From the NCBI GenBank assembly GCA_910589415.1, contig OU342630.1, forward strand, positions 86,672,186-86,736,185: a stretch of DNA of 64,000 nucleotides, given 5' to 3'. The notes beneath the pieces were generated by a model. The model saw nothing but the letters and a program-made list of their open reading frames with translations. It did not search any database and was not told the DNA's origin. The position numbers and the translations under genes were made by a program. Origin of the DNA: Malachius bipustulatus. Taxonomy: Eukaryota > Arthropoda > Insecta > Coleoptera > Melyridae. Below, in pieces: positions 46,840 to 56,699 of the stretch (the first letter of the stretch is position 1; each line of letters begins with the position of its first letter).

Positions 46840-48270
46840 ATGAATCCCGTTCTAGCTTTATTAAGTGAAGAACTCGCTTACGAAATAGCGATTAGAAAAC
46901 AAGTCCCATTTAATACACAGGAGAAAAGACGAATTCAGTTTCGTGCCCTGTTAAATAGGGAAGAAAATCCTCTTTCTATTTCCGAATCTGTCTACCCCTT
47001 TGACAAAGATTCTGCAGAGGTGAAAAAGACTCTTGCAGATTTGAAAATCAAAATACAGGACGCTCCCTTGTCTCTTAATGACCCTATCTGTCAAAGAATT
47101 CAATGTCGTCTGAATCATGTGATCTCTAGAATCAATAGATTCAAACTTGATCAAGATCCTGAAGCAAAAGCTTTAGCTGACGATTTATTTTCTGAGGCTT
47201 TAGAATTAGAAGGTCAATGGCTTCTGAAAAACGACCAGTCCCTAGACCAAACTGATAACTCACCCAATTCCCAGAGTGCATCAAGCTCTACTGTCTCCAC
47301 TCATTCTAGACCTAGTGTTCCAGTTTATAAATGGAATATTAAATTTTCTGGTTCTTCTAAGGATAATTTGATCCAATTTCTAGAAAAGGTCAAAGAACTT
47401 CAAAGGTCGAGAAATGTCTCAGACCGCGATCTTTTTGATTCGGCAATGGATCTTTTTGAAGACAAGGCTCTGATTTGGTTTCGCAGTGTTGCCAGCTCAA
47501 TTATTTCTTGGGAAGATCTCAAGAATAAATTGAAAATTACTTTTCTCCCCCTCTCTTACGATGATGACCTATTAGAGGAAATCAAACAAAGAACTCATGG
47601 TGAATTTGAGTTAGTTGCTATCTATGTTGCCTCGATGCAAGGCTTATTTAAGAGATTGTCTACTCCTCCATCAGAAGTGGAGCAATTTAAAATAATCAAG
47701 AAAAATCTTCATCCCTACTTCCAAAACCATCTTGCCCTTGTTGAGGTAAACAACATTCAGGACATAATTTCAATTGGAAAGAAGTTAGAAGATAATAGGA
47801 CTATAGTCCAACAATATCGTCCCCCTCCCTCTAAGAAGGTTCAAAGTCTCTTAAATTCAGACCTAGCATGTTCTGGAGAACCAGCTTCTTTCTCTTCTCG
47901 TAAAGCCAGAGGCACACCAACTAAAGGTGCACCTACACCTAGTAACACCAAGATCCCTGTTACTAACCTTTCTGCAGTCACCTGTTGGAATTGTTCCAAC
48001 AAAGGTCATACCTATGTAAGGTGTAATCTCCCTAGAAAAGTTTTCTGTTATGGCTGTGGTCATAAAAATGTCTACAAGTCTAAATGCCCCTCATGTTCGG
48101 CAGATTTCCTGAACTCTCTCAAAGTCACTTCTCGTTCAAAAAACGGCGAAGTTGCACAACAGGGTGCAGTGCGACAACAAGAGACAAGCCGCCCAAAGCA
48201 AGCCCTTGTAGAAAAGAGCTTGAAGTCAAAGGACGATCAGTCTCCTCCCTCTCCAAAAGACCAGCACTAG
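46840..48270 (+). CDS. gag: Gag polyprotein of the LTR retrotransposon
   Basis: A 476-residue frame with an ATG in good position after the leader. The long middle region (about residues 160-330: WNIKFSG, a charged helical stretch, ALIWFRS, and W-x-x-L) has the pattern of retrotransposon capsid (W..KF.G ... A..W.R). A Ser/Thr/Gln-rich linker precedes it. Residues 382-395 form a CCHC zinc knuckle (C382-x2-C385-x4-H390-x4-C395). A second, C403-x2-C406-x4-V411-x4-C416, has Val in place of the histidine and is followed by CPSC, so it is degenerate. Gag would form the particle and bind RNA. The last 187 bases overlap pol in another frame, and a slip heptamer lies 126 bases before the stop. Confidence 0.9.
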   Translation: MNPVLALLSEELAYEIAIRKQVPFNTQEKRRIQFRALLNREENPLSISESVYPFDKDSAEVKKTLADLKIKIQDAPLSLNDPICQRIQCRLNHVISRINRFKLDQDPEAKALADDLFSEALELEGQWLLKNDQSLDQTDNSPNSQSASSSTVSTHSRPSVPVYKWNIKFSGSSKDNLIQFLEKVKELQRSRNVSDRDLFDSAMDLFEDKALIWFRSVASSIISWEDLKNKLKITFLPLSYDDDLLEEIKQRTHGEFELVAIYVASMQGLFKRLSTPPSEVEQFKIIKKNLHPYFQNHLALVEVNNIQDIISIGKKLEDNRTIVQQYRPPPSKKVQSLLNSDLACSGEPASFSSRKARGTPTKGAPTPSNTKIPVTNLSAVTCWNCSNKGHTYVRCNLPRKVFCYGCGHKNVYKSKCPSCSADFLNSLKVTSRSKNGEVAQQGAVRQQETSRPKQALVEKSLKSKDDQSPPSPKDQH

Positions 48271-51200
48271 TATCTTCCAGTTATCTTGTTGATTTCACTA
48301 TTCAAAAGGAACAGTGGAAATCATGGTTGCAAAAAGTTGCAAACTTTTTCGAATCTTTTCGAATACCTCCTAAAAAGGACATACCCAAACCAAGTGCTGA
48401 CTCTTTAATACCTGTTATAGCTCCAATCTTATTATCTAACCCTGTTGACAATAGACCATTTATAGCTGTCAAAATGTGTGACGTACCTTATACAGCCCTC
48501 TTTGACACCGGCGCCAATATCTCTGTTTGTGATTTGGAAACTATGCAGGAAGTTCTGGGTGAACTACCCATCCCTTCCAAAAATTCGGATTTGTTGTGTT
48601 CCCTGAAAAATGCTGACGGTTCCCCTCTATCTGTTATCGACATAATTGAACTTGACCTGACCATAGATGACGTCACAAAGAAAGTCCAATTCCATGTGGT
48701 ATCTTCCATATCACCACAAATTATCTTGGGAATAGACGTAGCTCGTATTTTCAACATGATGATTAATTTCGTAAATGAATCTTTCGAAGTTCATCCCGGT
48801 GATCCTTCGTCTTCATTATCTCCTATCTTACCTAATGAACTTAAGGTTTGCGCTATCAACAAGATTCAGGATATCTCTTGTTTACCTCCTACCGACTTAT
48901 CTAGACTTGAATCGACGATAGACAAATTCAAAAGTTTGGCCCGTGTTGATATACTCCCTGAAACCAATGTGCTATGCCATTCCATAGAAACAAAAGACGC
49001 TAAGCCTTTTAGACAGAGACAATATCCCTTATCTCCAACCCTTCAACAATATCTGAATGAAGAGGTAGATAAATTACTTAAGTTGGAAATTGTCGAAAAA
49101 AGTAATTCTCCTTGGGTGTCCCCTGTTCTTTTGGTCCGCAAGAAAGACAAAACATACCGTATGTGTTTTGATGGTCGAAAGCTAAACGAGATCACCACAC
49201 ATGACTCATGTCCCCTGCCTAGAATCGATACTATCTTGAGCAAGCTCAAAGACGCTAATTATCTTACCTCCATTGATTTAAAGCAGGCTTTCTTTCAAGT
49301 TCCTTTGGACGAAGAATCCCGCCCAAAGACCGCTTTTGTAGTCCCCGGGAGAGGTTTATTCCAATTCCGACGAATGCCATTCGGACTGAGAAACAGTGCT
49401 CAAACCCAGCAACGACTTATGGACACAATTTTAGGTCCAGCTTTGGAGCCATTTGTTTTCGTCTATCTTGACGATATAATTATCGCTACCAATAGTTTCG
49501 AGAAACACCTGGAAATTTTAAGGGAAGTATACGAGCGTTTAAAAGACGCTAATCTTACTGTCAACTTCGACAAATGTCACTTCTGTCGAGATTCTCTCTC
49601 CTTTTTGGGTTTTATTATCGATAGAAACGGATTGCGAGTTAGTGAAGAGAAAGTTAAATCGATTATTGAGTCCCCTGTTCCTCATAACACCACTGGAGTA
49701 AGACACGTCCTAGGTATCTTACAATATTATAGGCGTTTCATAAAGGATTTTTCTACAATCAGTGCTCCTATCTCAGCTCTGCTGCATAACCGAAAAAAGG
49801 GACAGTCAATAACTTGGAACTCAGAAGCTGATCAAGCTTTTAAACTTCTCAAGGAACGACTAACTACAGCTCCCGTTCTAGCTAGCCCAGATTTCTCGAA
49901 GCCCTTTTGCATACAGACGGATGCAAGTGATTTCGGGTTAGGTGCGGTGCTTTTTCAACTTGAGGGAGATTTCGAACATCCCATTGCTTTTGCTAGTCGA
50001 ATGCTCTCGAAAGCCGAGAAGAAATACACCGTTACCGAAAGAGAATGTTTAGGTGTCCTCTTTGGTATAGAATATTTTCGCCCTTATGTCGAAGGTGCAA
50101 ATTTTACAGTTTACACCGATCACGCCTCTCTTCTCTGGCTTCGCACGTTAAAAGATCCTATGGGTCGTGTAGCTAGATGGTGTTTACGCCTCAGCCAGTT
50201 TGATTTCGACATTAAACATCGAAAAGGCACTTGCAATGTCCCTGCAGACTATCTTTCCCGTTCTATTTCTTCTATCTCTCTCCAAAGCTTTGTACCTGAT
50301 GATTGGTATAAAGACATGGTCTCCAAAGTTACCGAGTTTCCTGAGAAATACCCTGACTTTACCATCAAAGACAATATTCTTTATAAACATGTTAAGCCTC
50401 GAGTGGAAGTCGTGTCTAACCTATCTGATTGGAAAATTGTTGTCCCTACTCCTAATCGGGAGGAAATAATTGCTCAATTTCATGACCCTCCAACTTCTGC
50501 GCATTTTGGAGTAAGTAAAACTTTGGCAAGAATTTCTGAAGTTTATTATTGGCCCAAAATGATTATCTCAGTCAAAAAGTACGTGAGAAACTGCCAGGTT
50601 TGTGGTGCACACAAAGCCCCAAACACTGCTCGTGTAGGACTCATGGGTAATTATAAGAAAATCAATTTTCCCTTCCAATTTCTCTCTATTGACTTCATGG
50701 GACCTTTCCCTCGATCCAAGGCTAGAAACACCCAACTTTTAGTCGTCACCGATTGGTTTTCGAAATTCGTTTTGGTTAAACCAATGCCTAATGCTACAGC
50801 AGCTGCCGTTACAAAATTTCTTGAGAACCAAGTGTTCTTAATTTTCGGTGTGCCCCAGATTCTGCTTTGCGACAACGCTCAAATTTTTAAAAGCAGTCTA
50901 TTCACTAATTTGCTGAAAAACTACGAAGTTAATTTGTGGTATAGCGCCAGGCATTTATCTCAGGTGAATCCGACCGAGAGAACGAATCGTACCATCCTTA
51001 CAGCCATCTCATCTTACATCCGTGACAATCATAAAGATTGGGATAAAAATGTTTATAAAGTTGCACAAGCAATTAACTTATCGGTGAGCGAAGTTACTAA
51101 ACACGCTCCAGCTTTCCTACTTTTCGCTAGAAATGTCCCTGTAGACGGAACCTTTTACGGTCCAGTCTCAGATAATTATCTAGAATTACCTGATGATCTG

Positions 51201-51551
51201 TCTTATGTTCATCGAGAACAAGACATATCTAAATTACCTCCTATCTTCAGCGATATACGTGATAGACTTAAGAAAGCTTACGAAGTAAGTAAGAAACATT
51301 ACGACTTACGCAAGCGCCCCGATGTTTTCACCGAGGGTGACCTCGTCTGGAAACATACCTACCCACTTTCGAATGCCGCAAAGAATTTTGCTGCTAAATT
51401 GGCCCCAAAATTCGTACTATGCCGGATATCTAAAGTAGTGTCTAAATTAGTGTACGAATTACAGGACCAAGAAGGCAATCCCCTAGGTCGCTGGCATTCT
51501 AAAGATTTGAAGGCTTATCGAGGCGAAGACCCGCCGAAAAGCGACGAATAG
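48084..51551 (+). CDS. pol: Pol polyprotein (protease, RT, RNase H, integrase)
   Basis: A frame of 1155 codons in the -1 frame relative to gag. The leading ATG is preceded by an in-frame TAA and is probably not the start; translation is more likely by frameshifting at 48138-48144. Numbered from that ATG: aspartic protease motif DTGA with Asp141; reverse transcriptase with Asp398 (SIDLKQAFF) and YLDD at 461-464; RNase H with Asp613 (TDASDFGLGAV), a TERECL helix and TDHASL; integrase zinc domain H800-x6-H807-x29-C837-x2-C840; catalytic Asp870, Asp930 and Glu965. The spacing Asp930-Glu965 is 34 residues rather than the usual 35, with NPTER in place of NGxxER. The C terminus has a GPY/F-like module (GDLVWKH ... 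KLAPKFVLCRI). All catalytic residues are present and the frame is unbroken. Confidence 0.93.
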   Translation: MPLMFGRFPELSQSHFSFKKRRSCTTGCSATTRDKPPKASPCRKELEVKGRSVSSLSKRPALVSSSYLVDFTIQKEQWKSWLQKVANFFESFRIPPKKDIPKPSADSLIPVIAPILLSNPVDNRPFIAVKMCDVPYTALFDTGANISVCDLETMQEVLGELPIPSKNSDLLCSLKNADGSPLSVIDIIELDLTIDDVTKKVQFHVVSSISPQIILGIDVARIFNMMINFVNESFEVHPGDPSSSLSPILPNELKVCAINKIQDISCLPPTDLSRLESTIDKFKSLARVDILPETNVLCHSIETKDAKPFRQRQYPLSPTLQQYLNEEVDKLLKLEIVEKSNSPWVSPVLLVRKKDKTYRMCFDGRKLNEITTHDSCPLPRIDTILSKLKDANYLTSIDLKQAFFQVPLDEESRPKTAFVVPGRGLFQFRRMPFGLRNSAQTQQRLMDTILGPALEPFVFVYLDDIIIATNSFEKHLEILREVYERLKDANLTVNFDKCHFCRDSLSFLGFIIDRNGLRVSEEKVKSIIESPVPHNTTGVRHVLGILQYYRRFIKDFSTISAPISALLHNRKKGQSITWNSEADQAFKLLKERLTTAPVLASPDFSKPFCIQTDASDFGLGAVLFQLEGDFEHPIAFASRMLSKAEKKYTVTERECLGVLFGIEYFRPYVEGANFTVYTDHASLLWLRTLKDPMGRVARWCLRLSQFDFDIKHRKGTCNVPADYLSRSISSISLQSFVPDDWYKDMVSKVTEFPEKYPDFTIKDNILYKHVKPRVEVVSNLSDWKIVVPTPNREEIIAQFHDPPTSAHFGVSKTLARISEVYYWPKMIISVKKYVRNCQVCGAHKAPNTARVGLMGNYKKINFPFQFLSIDFMGPFPRSKARNTQLLVVTDWFSKFVLVKPMPNATAAAVTKFLENQVFLIFGVPQILLCDNAQIFKSSLFTNLLKNYEVNLWYSARHLSQVNPTERTNRTILTAISSYIRDNHKDWDKNVYKVAQAINLSVSEVTKHAPAFLLFARNVPVDGTFYGPVSDNYLELPDDLSYVHREQDISKLPPIFSDIRDRLKKAYEVSKKHYDLRKRPDVFTEGDLVWKHTYPLSNAAKNFAAKLAPKFVLCRISKVVSKLVYELQDQEGNPLGRWHSKDLKAYRGEDPPKSDE
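48138..48144 (+). promoter_or_regulatory. -1 ribosomal frameshift site A_AAA_AAC
   Basis: The heptamer AAAAAAC lies in the correct phase of gag (tcA AAA AAC). A slip of -1 enters the pol frame, which is open from 48084. After an 8-base spacer a TGCAC/GTGCA stem (48153-48157 with 48164-48168, loop AACAGG) could stimulate slipping. It lies inside the only gag-pol overlap (48084-48270). Confidence 0.75.
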
Positions 51552-52026
51552 TTCCTTATAATATCTTCTCTTTAACTTTATTTCCATACCTATCTTTATC
51601 TCTCTTTTTGTATTTGACAAAAATCCCTTTAGAAAATGAGGCCTAGCAATACGAAAATTGAGAAAGCTCCGTTTCTAGTTGTATCTTAGAATGAATGAAG
51701 AATGTATGCAGAATGAATACCGTATCTTTCAAAGTATTTCTCAAGGATCTCGAAACTAGCTGTGTGAATGTGGTACCAAGTGTAAATGTTGCTAATTTTG
51801 GGATCGGTATCTGCTATCCTCAGGCTCTCACTCTATTTTATCGCCCATATTTTGAGAACCCATATCTTTCTGGTTATCTGAAATCATTACCTTGAAAAGT
51901 AACTATTCGCCTATCTTGTCTGACCACGTTTACAGGTCTAATGTTATCTTTTAAATTTTCTTATGTTCAAAGAACTAAAGAAAATGCTATCTTGCCGTTG
52001 TATCTACCTTATCTTATCTTTTACCT

Positions 52027-52393
52027 TTATCTTATCTACCGTCTAGTTTTAGACGGGTGCTTTCCCGACAGTTTCCGCCCTGCTACGTGCTAAAGAGAAA
52101 ACTGCCCTGTTTGTCCAAACAAAAGACAACAGGTTATCTTTATCTTACCTACCACCTTTCTAAGTACGGGTGCTTTCCCGACAGTTTCCGCCCTGCTATG
52201 TGCTAAAGTGAAAACTGCTCTGCTTGTCAAATCAGACGACAGCAGATCTCTTTTATCTTTATCTTACCCACCATCTTTCCAAGATTTGGGTGCTTTAAGA
52301 TTTTCCGCCCTGCATGGCTAAAGTGAAAAATCCCTCTGTTGTCTCAACGGAAGACAACAGAATATCTCTACCTTGTCTTACCTATCTTTCAAG
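52027..52393 (+). repeat. Three tandem copies (plus a partial fourth) of a structured ~115-bp unit
   Basis: Units start at 52027, 52138 and 52257 with TTTATCTTAyCyACC; a partial fourth begins near 52369. Each holds two possible hairpins. Stem 1 is CAGTTT/AAACTG in copies 1 and 2 but GATTTT/AAAATC in copy 3, with both sides changed together. Stem 2 is CTGTT(T)GTC/GACAACAG in copy 1, CTGCT(T)GTC/GACAGCAG in copy 2 and CTGTTGTC/GACAACAG in copy 3. The loop word CCGCCCTG...TGGCTAAAG/GTGCTAAAG is conserved. The paired changes argue for selection on RNA structure. Confidence 0.75.
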
Positions 52394-52789
52394 AAAACGA
52401 AAATTGAATTAGCAAATTTTCTTCTTGATAACAATGACAGGCGTAAGCTTTAGTCAAAGCTTCGTGCCTTTCTTATCTTTAATTTCTTTTCAAAGAAAAG
52501 GAATTATCCTATCTTACCTTGTCTGTACCTGTTAGTACCATAATAGAATGGTAGCTAATACTTATCTTCTCTGCGAATATTTTCCAAAATGGAAAATAAA
52601 AATCTATGTGAATTCTAGTGTTGAATTTGCAAAGATGACTTTAGATATTCGGTGTTAACACAAATGAATTTGAACACGGATATTGAATGTCCCCTACCTT
52701 AGCGATGAAAATGGTTGTTCCATTTTTCTTATCTTACCGAGTGAGATAAATTATCTTACTGCTACCTCAATGTTTATCTAATAATCCAG

Positions 52790-52860
52790 GCGATTATTGA
52801 CGTTTTCTCTGTGCGATTATCGAATGTTTATCTGTGCGATTATTGGATGTTTTATCGATA
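52790..52860 (+). repeat. 23-bp tandem repeat, three copies
   Basis: GCGATTATTGACGTTTTCTC, GCGATTATCGAATGTTTATC and GCGATTATTGGATGTTTTAT begin successive units of about 23 bp, followed by a looser fourth (TGACTATTGCGATTACG). Confidence 0.6.
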
Positions 52861-53280
52861 TGACTATTGCGATTACGCTATTTGATAAGCTACGCAATGA
52901 CTGTCTGCAAACTTCCTTTCTCTTAACCATTTATTATGGAGTCGCATAGACGACGACATAGTCAAATTTTGACTGGTTCAAAGATGAAAAATCTTACTCA
53001 TGGATTACCCTTGTGGACTCCAAAAAAATTTATCTTTCCCTGTACATAGATGTTTTGATGCCCAAGTTTGGACAGCATCAACCCCCTTGAGGATCGTGTT
53101 TCACTTTTCCTTTGTTAGACCTGCTACTTGACCGCGACAGTCTCATTCTAGATTTTTCCGCGCCCCACTGTTTCAGTGGCGGTGCATGCTCCAAATCAGA
53201 ATGCAGGGTTGTCATTGGTCAAGGAAACACCATCTAACAGTAAAGGAGGAAACCGTGCCCACCCCAGGAGATCTAATTTT

Positions 53281-53360
53281 ATCTTAGTATGTATCTTATC
53301 TTATTGTATCTATCTTATCTTATATTATCTAACCATATCTTATCGTATCATCGTATCTAA
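53281..53360 (+). repeat. TATCTTA-type microsatellite
   Basis: Imperfect reiteration of TATCTTAT, TATCTATC and TATCGTATC words over about 80 bp near the 3' LTR. Confidence 0.7.
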
Positions 53361-53866
53361 TTATTTAGAAATTATTCCTTTGTTTATCGACATTGTTCGG
53401 CAAGAACAATTACCATTTAAGAAAGTTATCTTAATTATCTTATTACTACCGTTACTAGCATATCTTTTATTTTGTTGCCTTTGCAATCAAGCATGAATAT
53501 TTTATTTTTATACCTTATGAATAATTATTACCTAGTGCTTAATATTTAAGTTGCATGTAATTTTAGTAAACCTAACGCTATTCCCTTTGAAAGTTGCATG
53601 TTACCTTAGTAAGCATATATAAGAGAAATTTTATTCATTCAATGAAACAGATCAATGATGTCGTTGACAATTTGTTCGTTCAGAGTTGTTATCTTATTTT
53701 CCTCGAAAGGTTCATGTTATTTATGAACGTGATTTCTGAATAATATTCTCTAAGCTTATCGTCACCTAGTTGTCCCGCAAACATACCCTTCTTCGGGTAT
53801 AGTAACAACTTGAAACACGCCTGTGCTTTTTCCAGTTGGTTTATCTTTAATCCTTTCCTTACCCCG

Positions 53867-53879
53867 GTAAAGAGAGGTG
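53867..53879 (+). promoter_or_regulatory. Polypurine tract candidate
   Basis: GTAAAGAGAGGTG ends exactly at the TG of the 3' LTR and is almost all purine, as expected for the plus-strand primer of an LTR element. Confidence 0.7.
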
Positions 53880-55485
53880 TGTAACGTCGTTAAAGGTTTT
53901 ATTCTTTAATTAGCTCCATTTAATATTATTAAATAAGATATCATTGTCTAAATCCTTGCTATTAAGGTTCCGAAAATATGAATTTTGAACTAACATCGCC
54001 ACCTGTTGCCGAGTGGTAAAACTAACTAAACTAGGCAAGTTCAAGATCACTACCTTGTAGTACAATCTGTAACTTCTTCCTCTTACAATCTTCATTTTCG
54101 ATTAACTAGAAACACAGATGTCGCTGTGATGTAGTTTAGGAAGATGAACTAACACCCTTTTGAGTTGCGCAAAAGGATTGGTCCTTTTCGCGAGTCTGGA
54201 ACAGGCTCGGCCATCTTCCAATCTCGGTGCTTGAAGCGACCAGTCGCACCCCTACCTTTTCTCTTTATCTAAGGACCGATTATTATATCGGGTAAGTAAA
54301 TTGTTCAAACTATCTGAAACTTTCTCTAATAGAGTTTATATATTGTTATAGTTCTTTCTACCTACCCTATCAATCGGGGCACTATCTTATCTCGTCGGAA
54401 AACCTATCTACGGAGTAGAACCCCACCTGTCTTCCCGGACGCCATATTGGTTTCCACCATCTCTACATCTGAATATCCGCTTTTATGGAAGGAATCTCTT
54501 ACACTATCTGAAAGTTTTGCTGCTACCTGCCCCTAAATACTGGATCTCATCATTCGGAGCCTCATATTTTCATCTTTTATCCAACCTCGAAGGACGACCA
54601 CGCTACCAGTGTTAGGCACGTGTTCCCACGGGACGCGACACCGTCCACCAGTCTTTCTGCCACCCCAGAGGGAGACCACGGTCTCTTATCCTGAGATTTC
54701 GTCCAGGGCCCCGCTCTCCAGTCTCGGCACGACATTCCAAGGATGGCAAAATGTCGTATCAGTAAGCAAAGTGTGACATAACCTTTTATTGCTCAGAGTG
54801 ATATCCGAGAAATCTGTTAGGAGTTTTATGTCGTTCTACCGCCTTATCTCGTCGTGAGATTGATGTTTTATTAATTAAAACTTATATTAATAATAACTTT
54901 GAAATACCTGATATACAATCATTACCATTATTATTCAAGTAATACTTGAAATGAACTTGTCAATTATTATGTGAAGGAAAAAATAGATCTATTATTTTCT
55001 CTACCAGTTAAACTGTTAAATGAGATATTTTACGATTAACTTCAGGATCAATTAATTAGTAATTTCATAACTATAGAATTTCAATCATTTATTTTGTAAA
55101 CAGAATTCATAAATATACTTTTCATTAAAAGATCAACTTTATTATTCAGTAGGTAGATACTACAGTAGTTAGAAATAGTTAACATCTCATAACCTGAGTG
55201 AATTTTGATGCCTTTATAGTTCAGGTTACTTTAGATCTATTATTCAAAATTAAAAGGTCATCTGGCATCCCAGTACCTTATATCTTAGGGGTAATTAAAC
55301 CGTACCGCTTTATGCTGCTGATGTTACCACAGTCGCACGAAATCTGGGTGAGATTTTGGTGCATCAATTAATACTTCGGCCCAACGAAGGTAAGTCGGCA
55401 ATTATTTCAACAACGATCGAATTTTAATTGGCCAAGAATCATTTTAATTGGCCCAGAGCCTATTCTAATTAGCCCGACCGCAGCA
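53880..55485 (+). repeat. 3' LTR of the Ty3/gypsy-type retrotransposon
   Basis: 1606 bp, TGTAACGTCG to CGCAGCA, apparently identical to the 5' LTR. Confidence 0.9.
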
Positions 55486-55489
55486 GCGC
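55486..55489 (+). repeat. Target-site duplication (right), GCGC
   Basis: Matches 44508-44511 and confirms that the element inserted as one unit. Confidence 0.8.
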
Positions 55490-56699
55490 TTTAAGAACCA
55501 GCTTTCAATAATGTAACTCCACAAGAAAGTAGCACGATTCGAGATCAAGGAATCGTGGAAGCTATTCTGTCAATCGTCTCCGTATCTATCCATAGAGAGC
55601 AAGCGAACCGATATCCCTGAAATGTTGCATAACAATAAGGAAAACATGATCATCACACGACGTTTGGGAAATTGTACTTAAAGCCTATTGTGCAAAAGTC
55701 TGTTTCGAGTTTCACACCGTAAGTTGAAGCGATATTGGTTTTCTCCGCATTTAGAAACTCTCTATTCTGTTTTTGTGAAACTTGAACAATGCCTGTCAAC
55801 AAAATTAACAATGAAACGACTTTGACAGAAATTACTTTTCTAAATTAAAAATAACTTCACTTTTCGAAGTCGGTGGTATCAGTTGTTTTTTTCTTGGAAA
55901 ATCTAGTGCCTCGTATTTTTTCCGTATTTCTGATTTATATATATTTTTATACAACAACTTCGTCAGTCATCTCCTCTATGGTTGACCATCCGTGTTTATA
56001 ATCAATTTATCTTTCCAACCGTACATCCTAAAATTTTGCCAGCTTATTAAAGTAGAGCCAACAGCTGTCTTCAGCACGGTGATATCATTATATGGAGGCA
56101 CATCACGATAGTCAGGTTTTAAATGACGATTTCAGCAGATTCTGCACAGCCCTAGCCGATCTGGAAATCCAATTAGCTGATAACTGATAACTATAATAAA
56201 TGTACACTGGACACCGAATTAAAGCTCCCTAGATCTCTCTACACAGATATCTAATAATAGGTAGCAATCAATGCTATAGACGTATCATTCCACTAATATT
56301 GCTCGTCCTTTCTTAACGTAGGTAATTTATAGTAAAACCAATTAACTTCACACGTAAATCACGATTAGCCTTCATCCGAATTTTCGAACCGTAAAGGGTT
56401 TTTATGTGAATTATCGTCCTCATAGGTTTCCTTACCGGATATCATCTACTGTTCGTTAATAAATAGGTGTTATATCGGTTGTCGAATATCATTGTGACTT
56501 TCTTATAAATGTATGGGTATATGTTTTGAAAGTTTTGAAATATTGCCACGCACTTGAGCTTGGTTAAAAGTTTTGTTTTAAGACTTCTTCTTTTGATGCC
56601 CAGTTTTTTCTTGAAGTTGCCACTATAAATAAAGTATTAGCATACTTTTCAAAATGGAAAAAAATGGTTCAAAATGAAATTATCGCGTAGTTTTCTCAC
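55490..56699. other. No gene seen
   Basis: AT-rich flank to the right of the LTR element; no supported feature. Confidence 0.45.

Larger units (their letters stand above)
51552..53866 (+). other. Long non-coding 3' region of the retrotransposon
   Basis: 2.3 kb between pol and the polypurine tract. It is rich in TATCTT/CTTATC words, holds a three-copy structured tandem repeat (52027-52368), several perfect small hairpins (52445-52462, 52486-52500, 52579-52597, 52960-52974), a 23-bp tandem array (52790-52860) and a TATCTTA microsatellite (53281-53360). A frame open over 53152-53496 would encode a hydrophobic peptide but owes this to the microsatellite. Confidence 0.7.
44512..55485 (+). mobile_element. 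Complete Ty3/gypsy-type LTR retrotransposon (10,974 bp)
   Basis: The order is LTR, primer-binding site, gag, pol (protease, reverse transcriptase, RNase H, integrase), long non-coding 3' region, polypurine tract, LTR. Integrase after RNase H places it with Ty3/gypsy elements (Metaviridae-like). Gag and pol are uninterrupted, the LTRs look identical and the GCGC target duplication is intact, so insertion was very recent and the copy could be active. No envelope gene with recognisable features. The length is large for the group because of the 1.6-kb LTRs and the 2.3-kb 3' region. It is in the same orientation as the KLF6/7-type exon. Confidence 0.93.

Noticed and set aside
46951..50875. Minus-strand and plus-strand short frames overlapping gag and pol
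   Set aside because: Shadows of the real reading frames in high-quality coding sequence.
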